Below are positions 56,957-64,000 of a DNA stretch of 64,000 nucleotides, piece by piece. A model generated the notes under the pieces. The model ran no database searches, was not told where the DNA came from, and was given only the letters and a program-made list of their open reading frames with translations. Every line of letters begins with the position of its first letter. Position 1 is the stretch's first letter. Source of the DNA: Diphasiastrum complanatum (taxonomy: Eukaryota; Streptophyta; Lycopodiopsida; Lycopodiales; Lycopodiaceae); NCBI GenBank assembly GCA_029204225.1, contig CM055104.1, positions 26,240,394 through 26,304,393 on the forward strand. The letters are read 5' to 3'. A program made the position numbers and the translations under genes.

Positions 56957-58909
56957 CCATCGTCCTACAAGAGATCAGCACTGATTTTGTGAATTCCATT
57001 CAAACAGTGGCTGAGTCTAACTTCAAAGTAACATTGTGTAGTAACACTTTCACAATTATTGAAGCGGTTTTCTCTAAAGCTCTTGGACTGCCAATCAATG
57101 GAGTAGCCAACCCAACGTCCAAAGACTCCATTGATGAAGCGACATATTTTTTGTTGAATTGTTATGTACCAAGCAAAGGGTACAAAATTACGATGGTGAA
57201 GAATGTGCAATTGAAGTTCTTCTGCAAGTATTCCAATCAAGTACTGTTTATCACTGATGTTGATGCCACTATTTCAACTCAGAATTTTGGATACTTGGGA
57301 TGCATTGGCAGGCCAGCCAGTTTGCTTTGGAACCATTGCCTACAAAGCATTTCTACGCTGGATAAAGCACAAAAGGTTTGTTGCAATGGGAGTACACATC
57401 TCACGACTGTGCGAACATTTCAGCATACTTACTAAAACAGAGCAAAGTGGCTTAGACAACTTTGCAGACCATCTTACAAAACGAGACTACTAGAAGAATA
57501 AGGACAGAATCTGCCTTATAGATATGCAGTAGATTGATTCTTTGAAGTTGCAGTCTCTTCAGGACCAGATGCTCGAGAATTTTTGAGTCGAATTTTTTCT
57601 TCTGCTCGAAAACGACAAAGTGTTAGTCGAAGAAAACCTCGCCGAGCTAAAGGAACTTTTCGCTGAAACAACAATTTGTTCTGGGCCAGATGCATATGAG
57701 GAATATTTCAGGCCCTAGAGAATATTGAAGAATTGGCGAAGCAACTTCAGGCAACTCACAAATGTTTGGGAGTTGCTGATCACCTATAGTATGTTGAAGC
57801 CTACATTAAGATCTCTGACCTTCAGAATGAGGTAGCAGACCTAAAACAGCAGTTCGAAGACCATAAGCTTTTTGCAGACATCCACAGTTAGGACGTTTTG
57901 AAACGATGCCTAAGGCAAAACGACTGAAAAGAAATCAGTCAAAGGTATGTGTAGAACATTTTCAAGTTTTTTCTAAATGATTCTGGAAGTGGAGTCCCTA
58001 CCATCTTAACATCTAATTGCAATGGCATGTCGATTATTTGATGCTACCAGGCTCCGTATGCATGGCATTTGAGGACTGGTAGCCAAAGAAGATTTTCTCT
58101 GGTTATGGGACGAACTTAGCATAGAACAAAAGGGTTGTCTATGTTGGGCCATAATCTAGGCTAAATTTAAAGTTTCGCCATTCGGGTCAGTTGAACTGTA
58201 CAGAGGCTCAACCTTCATGTATGCTCTAGAGTATATCTGAATAAAGGAGTACCAATTTTTGAAGCATAGTGATTCGAAATGAAAATTTTGGAGGTAGCAT
58301 GCAGAGTTCAAGTTATACTTACCAGAAGGTCATGCGAATATTGAGGAATTCGATGACGCAGGTCTTCTATTAAATATTAATATGGCATACCCATAGCTGT
58401 ATAGTATATACACCAATTGGGAGCAAAAATTTTCAAGTTATTTTGCAGAAATCAAACACAATCTACAGGACAGAGTCAAATCCCTCGATTATAAAGCCTT
58501 CTGCACATATACTTACTAGTAGCTACACACTTTTGTAGCTAAAACATTATTTTTTGTTCAAAACTTATTTGTAGAGTGTAAGTTTATTCAATTCTCATCT
58601 ACTTTGGTTGAACAGATTGCACTCAGGAGAAATTTTGAAGAAGACTTCCAGTTAGTACAAGAATTATTTGATGGGACTTTACTCCCTGTAAGGTTGTCAC
58701 CATTCGACAGTTTACCTATCGGAAGATACACCAAAGCCAAAGAAGACATATTATTACTCGAGTGTCAAAAAGATTTGGAAATGGCAAAACAATTAACGAT
58801 GATATCAATACATGAAATCGTTTCCAAATTCTTTTTGTATATGAGGTTTCTAATTATGTGATAATGTTCAAAGACAATGCAATACTTGATGTCTGCTGAA
58901 ATATATTTC
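56957..58909 (+). pseudogene. ORFX copy B (longest)
   Basis: An N-part (56957-57330) reads F-K-V-T-L-C-S-N-T-F-T-I-I-E and A-L-G-L-P-I-N-G-V. This looks like the N-domain pattern of several plant retroelement ORFs. A basic segment near 57570-57660 (S-A-R-K-R-Q-S-V-S-R-R-K-P-R-R) is followed by coiled coil up to 57900. The rest parallels 30637-31760, with a possible intron at 57950-58052 and a last exon at 58615-58800 (R-R-N-F-E-E-D-F-Q-L-V-Q-E-L). Several stops and frame changes. The left junction is with CACTA exon 4, the right with copia gag at 58910. No enzyme motif seen. Confidence 0.55.
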
Positions 58910-59214
58910 GTGACATCTCTCACATCGTATAGTGTATTCAATATATCCTAAGCTTCTTTCAAGGATTGGGCTTGTCTGATATGGCCAATCTGTGTGTCGG
59001 AGATGTTAAGGGTGATCAAGGCAAAAGCCTTGCCATCCCTAAGCTTCCACTTGAAAATGGCTTGCTCATCGACACTGGAAATTACTTCAGTTCCATCGAC
59101 TATTTTCCAAAGTAGATTGACCATCAATACTACTCTTATCTCGAATTTCCACAAGTGGTAATTCGAACCATCGAGTTTGTCTACCATTAGAGTAGATTGT
59201 GGTTGTGAATCCAC
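58910..59214 (-). pseudogene. copia gag N-terminal fragment
   Basis: The ATG ending at 59214 (M-D-S-Q-P-Q-S-T-L-M-V) is followed by L-D-G-S-N-Y-H-L-W-K-F and Q-A-I-F-K-W-K-L-R-D-G-K-A, up to S-L-K-E-A. It is about 92% identical to copia-3 (34090-34340) but keeps the true start. It is cut at 58910. Confidence 0.88.
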
Positions 59215-59434
59215 CTAGAATTTCAGGGTGAGTGTATGCAGATAGTAGATTGTAGGACTAAAAATTATAGCAAGAAGTCTACACTCATTAGAGAAAATTT
59301 GGCCTTGGAAAGGGCCCTATAAGGATTGCCACATAGGATGACAATTTTTTGGTAATGTAAAACACTACAATAAAACCTTTTTCTGCCCGCAATCCTGCCC
59401 ACACAATCTTTGATGGTTAGCTATTATGTGTATA

Positions 59435-59920
59435 TAGTCTGTGGCTGAAAAAAATCATAACTTTTGAACGACAACTCGGATTCAGACGATTACGTGCCAT
59501 TAGCTTTTCAATGACATTCAAGATCACCCAGTTCTGAGCTACGATGAAGAAGTTATGGCCAGTCAAAATTTTGGTCGGTCAATACTTGGTCAATCCGATA
59601 TCTCTTTCAGGCACAGTTGAACAGTTTGACTTGGTCAATCTGATATCTCTTTCAAGTGTAGTTGACCAGTTTCACCTGGTCAAACTGGTCAACTATGCTT
59701 GAAATAGATATTGGGTTGACCAAGTGTTGACCGACCAAATCTTTGATTGGCCATAACTTCTTCACCGTAGCTTGGAACTGGGGTCATGTTGCATGTCATT
59801 GGAAAAGCTCTCATTGAGGGCTTTTTAATGGCACCATAATCATCTCAATCCAAGTTATCATTCAAAAGTTAGACTATTTTCTTTGCTAAGTTGCATACTA
59901 TACTACATATAAAATGGCTT
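59435..59920. repeat. Long inverted repeat (arms about 230 bp)
   Basis: The left arm from TATAGTCTGTG (59436) pairs with the right arm ending at GCATACTATA (about 59915). Shared blocks are AACTTTTGAA, GAAGAAGTTATGGCCA, TTTGGTCGGTCAA, ACTTGGTCAA and TTGACCAGTTT with their complements. The turn is near 59670. Arms are about 80-85% identical. No ORF. Such a transcript would fold into one long hairpin. An adjoining CACTACAATAAAACC at 59371 could be a CACTA-type end. Confidence 0.75.
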
Positions 59921-60170
59921 CTTTACGGGCTACTCCCGACGCAAAATTACAATTCTTTTAAAAAGAAAAGAAAATCAATTTGAAGGAGCTACGTTACGTA
60001 GATTTTTAATTTGAGTGTTTTGATTGGATCATGTAAAAGAAACTTTTGAGAAAAAAATAAAATGTATTTTTTAAAAGGCCCCTTTTGTGCTCAAATTTTC
60101 TCTAATGATATCAGCATTATTATTCTAATAATGTATGTTCTAATAATAATATCTAAATGCTTTCATATCA

Positions 60171-60228
60171 AGCTAAAGCTCTGATATCATGTTGTGATCA
60201 GATAAATAGACAAATAGCTCTGATACCA
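60171..60228 (-). promoter_or_regulatory. Primer-binding site of LTR B, duplicated
   Basis: The minus strand reads TGGTATCAGAGC at 60228-60217, the initiator-tRNA-Met complement. A second ACAACATGATATCAGAGC occurs about 42 bp further on (to 60174), so the LTR end plus PBS is locally repeated. Confidence 0.75.
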
Positions 60229-61310
60229 TGTTGTAGCTCGGATACCATGGATTTGAAAGCAGTTCACGTCGTATCAATGAGAGAAACGAGCGGAATCCTC
60301 GGTGCATGCAACTACATATATCGTATTCAAACCGGATTTGAATGAATCAAATTCTATCTTACTTGATCACAGCTTCGAAGTCACTAGATTGAAAGACTCC
60401 ATTCCATAGCCATGCATGAATTCACTTAGTTATAGATTTAGATTTTATGTGCGTAAGCGTAAAGCGTCTAGGTGATTAGAACAACAAATTCGACTTATGC
60501 TATCAGTCACACAAATAATTAATCTATGAATAATATATCTGCAGGTTTGAATCAATCTGAACATGAATAAAATAAGCATTCAATCAGAACATACACGACT
60601 CGAATTATAGAACGAATATTCATTAGTTGCAAATGATAAAAATCTGAATGTAGACATAGTCATATTTTTTCTAAAACAATACTCTGTAGTAAGTGACAAA
60701 AAGAACGAAACAACTGCACTCTGGATGTTCAATAACTGATTCAACAATTAGCCCTACAACTGATAAGTTGATGGGTATTTGTACAAATGGCTAGCTAATT
60801 AAAAGAATGGTTAATTTGTACATTGAAAATTAGATTAATCCCCTATGTGTTGTTGTCAGTCACTTTTGAATAGTATCCGAGTTTGTTGGAGATCATGCCC
60901 GATTGTGAAGATAGTACAGTTGATCCACCTTTTGATTGAGAGTGATAGATGACTAGCTATGAGCTCGAAACAGTTATGAGCCTGAAACAGACAAGGTTTG
61001 CCGAATAGTTGTCATGGCCGAATAGAAAATGTTTGAAGTGGCATATAGTCAACGTGGCAGAATGGCTAAGTGGTCGAAAGTCAAAATCGACGAAATGTTC
61101 GATGTGGCGAATGCCGAATAGCTGAGGTGGTCAAACACTTTCATGTCATCAGGACTCTATCAAAAATTCCTTTGTATTTCTGTAGACTGTTAGAAAACGT
61201 GTGTATTTCTGTAGAGTGTGCAACTATACAAATATTTACAACAATTAGTGAATGGATCTAGATTAGAAAAAGATAGGGATGGAGAGGATATAAATCCAAC
61301 AAAATCAACA
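60229..61310 (-). repeat. LTR B, complete, 1,082 bp
   Basis: Minus strand, starting TGTTGATTTTG at 61310 and ending GCTACAACA at 60229, so the ends are TGTTG and CAACA. It is preceded by a purine-containing AATATGGGTGAT and followed by a primer-binding site, both as expected for a copia-type LTR. 61020-61130 has repeated GGCC/GAAT/TTCG words. Downstream coding is missing. Confidence 0.75.
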
Positions 61311-61368
61311 ATCACCCATATTGTTATGGAAAAAGCCAATATTTGATTGATCTTAGCTCTAATACCAC
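61311..61368 (-). other. 58-bp junction holding a primer-binding site and a polypurine-like tract
   Basis: On the minus strand, TGGTATTAGAGC (61367-61356, primer-binding site of LTR A) is followed after about 33 bp by AATATGGGTGAT (to 61311, PPT of LTR B). The whole internal region expected between a PBS and a PPT is gone. Confidence 0.65.
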
Positions 61369-61820
61369 TGTAAAGAGAAGCATCTCCAAGATCCTACTTA
61401 CAAGACACACACAAAGGAATGACAATGGACCACGCAAAAGCTATTGATTAATCTCCAATAGCATCACCCTCCTTCCATAAGATAGGATGCAAGTGTAAAG
61501 AGAAAAAATTGACAATGAAATCTCACAACAAGGAGGAAATAGCCCTACTTTACCTATGCATGTGCCCATGCAAGCATATAGTACTCCCATACATACAAGT
61601 CATAATATTATTTATAATCTGCACCATGCCAATAGTTGTCCTAACCAATGCAATAGCTCCACACGTCATAATATGTGTGACTAGGTCCTCACAAGGTTAC
61701 TAGTTACATTTATGGTCTAGTTCAAAATAACGAGGCGTAACCAATAAACTCGAATACCGGAGTACCATGTATCCAGTCTAGCACTATACCGAATCCTATA
61801 GACAGGATGTGGACATAATA
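61369..61820 (-). repeat. LTR A, second copy, about 452 bp
   Basis: Minus strand, starting TATTATGTCC at 61820 (worn from TGTTAAGTCC seen at 22929) and ending CTTTACA at 61369, one base before its primer-binding site. It is preceded by the polypurine tract AGGGGGAAAAAA. Confidence 0.72.
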
Positions 61821-62640
61821 TTTTTTCCCCCTTGAACTGGTTATATCCTCAAAACAGAAAAGAAAAATAGGAACCGTTTCTTTAACTTTCAATACTTACT
61901 TAGAAGAATCATTTTTCTTAGTCTAACTTACATAAGAAACAAGTACTCAAAGATAAACTATTTTTCAATCATTAATCTCTACCCTGGAGTACAACTTAGG
62001 TTTGAAAAATACACTAAGCGACAAAATTTCCCATCTGGGCTTCACTCTCTATAAGTTAGTAACATCACCTTCATGTAAAATCCTTGCATCAAACACTGAG
62101 TGAAGTAATACCTAATTCAGAAGATTATAGTTAAAAAAAGTAAACAATTATAGTCTGAAATTATCCACAATCTCTGGCAGCCAATTCGTAGCGGCTTCTA
62201 GGTTCAAATATCCTTAGAATCCACAATTCTAAGATATAATAATTCATTTAACTAGAATTCTAGGAGATCCATTATGATAAAAAATGATTAAAATCAATTC
62301 TGAGTATCCTAGATACACTCTTGAGTTAAATGCCCCTATTTCTAACATCATATGCAAGAAAATAGAAATCATTCATCTTAATAGATTTGCCTATCCCCTA
62401 TAATAACTGAAGATCTAATCAAAAACCTGTACTCAAGCAACTGCAAACCATAATCTGTAGTAGAATACCATCCACTAGATTAATTAAATTCTCCACAAAT
62501 AAAATAACTTACTTTGTGAGAATGTCTGTGAGATCCATAGGCTCTCAGTAAAACACTAAAGTAAAGAGATTTAGACTTCTTACCATATTGATCTAAATTC
62601 TTAATTCATTTAATATATTGAGAATTATTTACCAGAGTTA
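61821..62640 (-). repeat. 3' internal non-coding region of family A, second copy
   Basis: The reverse complement aligns with 22195-22928 at about 75%. Conserved blocks include GAGTACTTGTTT, GATGGATCTCCTAG and ACATTCTCA. No ORF in either copy. Confidence 0.7.
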
Positions 62641-63805
62641 CAAACTCCAAAAGGGCCGTCTAAGGAATGCCACGTAGGACAAAAAAAATCGCCGAATTTT
62701 GGAACTCCAATGGACTTTCAGGTCCAGTTTAGCTTAACTTACCAATAATGTGTAGTTAACATGAGACTATTATGACGCATGCAATTGCGACTTCAAGAAC
62801 CTATGACGCTCATTAACTAACTTTTCAAATTTGAAAATGAGATTGTGTCCCTTATTTTAATTGGTGAAGAAGAAAATGCCATGAAAGAAGAAGAGCATTT
62901 GATTTTTTTATTTGTCAGCTGATATTTGCAGAGATCTCTAAGTTTCATCTACATATTGTTCTCCCTGTCGAGAACGCTTTGCTATCTAAAAGAGGAACAA
63001 TGAAATGATTTACAGTTTCTCCACTTGATATTATCGCTCACAGAATCAACCAAAATAAAAACTATGATTTGTGGGTTGACGAAAGTTTGTATTGGATCCG
63101 AGCTCAATGCAATATCCACAATTTCAATCCATTAACTCGTAATGTTTTTGTGTGAAGGACAAAACGGTTTACTTGGTTACTATGAAAGATTGAGGACTTA
63201 TGGTGTTGCAAACTCGGTTCAGAAAATCCAAAGCTTAGAATGTATGTTGAATGGTTTGCTTGCTGGCTATAGAGAAAAAGAGACCGCATTATTACAGAAC
63301 AAAAGAAGATCATGCATGTTTGCATAATATTATATTAAAATTAAATGAAAGTAATGATCAACTGCAAGAAGTTGTTCAACAACATTAAGTATATCAAATG
63401 ATCACTTTAAAGTAAGAAACTCGCATACTAAATAAGAAATTAAAAGAATTTTGAAGGACATTGATGAGCTCTCACTAAATGGAGGCCATGCTAAAAAAGG
63501 ATTCAAGCATTTGTTTTGAATCGTTTTATTTTTGTTTTGGTGAGCATGACATTTATATTATTCGTCATCCTTTGGAAATCGACAATAATTGATATTCTTT
63601 AAATCAAGTCCAAGGTCGCTGAGGCCTTGATGAGCGAGGTTGATAAGGTTATCACTGAACGCTAATTCAGAGAGCATGTGATTTCCTCATGTATTAGTAG
63701 AGAGGCATATGCCAATTAGAATGTCATTGGAATCTTTTCAATGACATTTATAATTCAAAATCTGGTAATTTGTCATATGATCCTACCAAAAACTTGTTAA
63801 ATTGT
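62641..63805. other. Unassigned stretch with weak coding traces
   Basis: 62985-63330 has short plus-strand coding-like runs (for example H-R-I-N-Q-N-K-N-Y-D-L-W-V and L-L-A-G-Y-R-E-K-E-T-A-L) in different frames. They suggest an old pseudogene, but I cannot assign it. The remainder shows nothing. Confidence 0.35.
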
Positions 63806-64000
63806 GGATTTGAATCATTTATTGAGATTTAAAGTGAAATTCTATAATATTACAAATGTTAGTACGAGCAAACTTATAATGGTCATCAAGTTAGATGAAT
63901 CGGAAGTTAGAGAAGGACAAAAGTTGGAAAGAGTTAGTATCACACTCATGAATGGAGCATTGTACAATGCAACTAAACTCAAGGGATCTCAACTTCAGTG
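63806..64000 (+). other. Open frame running off the window end
   Basis: About 65 codons without a stop, reading V-D-L-N-H-L-L-R-F-K-V, then K-L-D-E-S-E-V-R-E-G-Q-K-L-E-R-V and L-M-N-G-A-L-Y-N-A-T-K-L. The last part has a plausible protein composition. No family recognised. Confidence 0.35.

Noticed and set aside
56908-57435. Intact 175-codon gene starting at 56908
   Set aside because: Its first codons overlap TNP2 exon 4 in another frame; only the part after 56956 belongs to the ORFX-like sequence, and it continues with frameshifts.

Overview
This is nuclear DNA from a plant with a large, repeat-rich genome. The evidence is stacked Ty3/gypsy and Ty1/copia retrotransposons in several stages of decay, plant-type CACTA (TNP2) transposase genes with GT-AG introns, a tRNA-derived SINE, and long AG and AT microsatellites. 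The lineage cannot be named from the sequence. There are no rRNA or tRNA genes, no CRISPR and no bacterial operon structure. Only one open reading frame, at 24.5-25.6 kb on the minus strand, looks like an intact host-type gene, and I do not recognise its product.

Layout. 0-1.4 kb: gypsy gag remnant. 1.5-5.5 kb: decayed copia element (copia-1) between two 140-bp inverted arms. 5.6-14.9 kb: minus-strand gypsy element (a) with gag, protease, RT, RNase H, partial integrase, then an extra sense ORF (called ORFX here), a polypurine tract and the start of a 3' LTR. 15.4-18.4 kb: plus-strand gypsy fragment (b) with its own ORFX. 19.2-21.6 kb: decayed coding region that I cannot assign. 21.8-22.2 kb: palindromic MITE-like element. 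22.2-23.3 kb: 3' end and LTR of family A. 23.4-26.1 kb: the intact gene, with a SINE downstream of it; this block is duplicated at 45.5-48.2 kb. 26.8-27.9 kb: gypsy RT and an LTR of family L. 28.9-36 kb: two pieces of a CACTA transposase, a solo LTR, the 3' end of another ORFX-bearing gypsy element with its LTR, and a copia gag-pol piece. 36.3-44.2 kb: L-family LTR, then gypsy element (c) with an internal inversion and its own ORFX. 44.6-46.2 kb: gypsy (d), also with an inversion. 46.2-48.2 kb: second, broken copy of the gene. 48.2-52.9 kb: copia pieces and element copia-2 with both LTRs. 55.5-59.2 kb: second CACTA transposase with three recognisable introns, another ORFX and a copia gag. 59.4-59.9 kb: long inverted repeat. 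60.2-62.6 kb: two different LTRs joined through 58 bp carrying a primer-binding site and a polypurine tract.

Two points stand out. First, several gypsy elements carry a long sense ORF between integrase and the 3' LTR. It is seen between integrase-end sequence and PPT-LTR in two elements, and downstream of pol or as a fragment in three others. Second, three local inversions (about 2.0, 0.54 and 0.7 kb) lie within 38.5-46.2 kb. Reversing each one on paper restores the expected domain order or reading frame. All domain calls are by eye from conserved motifs; no database search was run.
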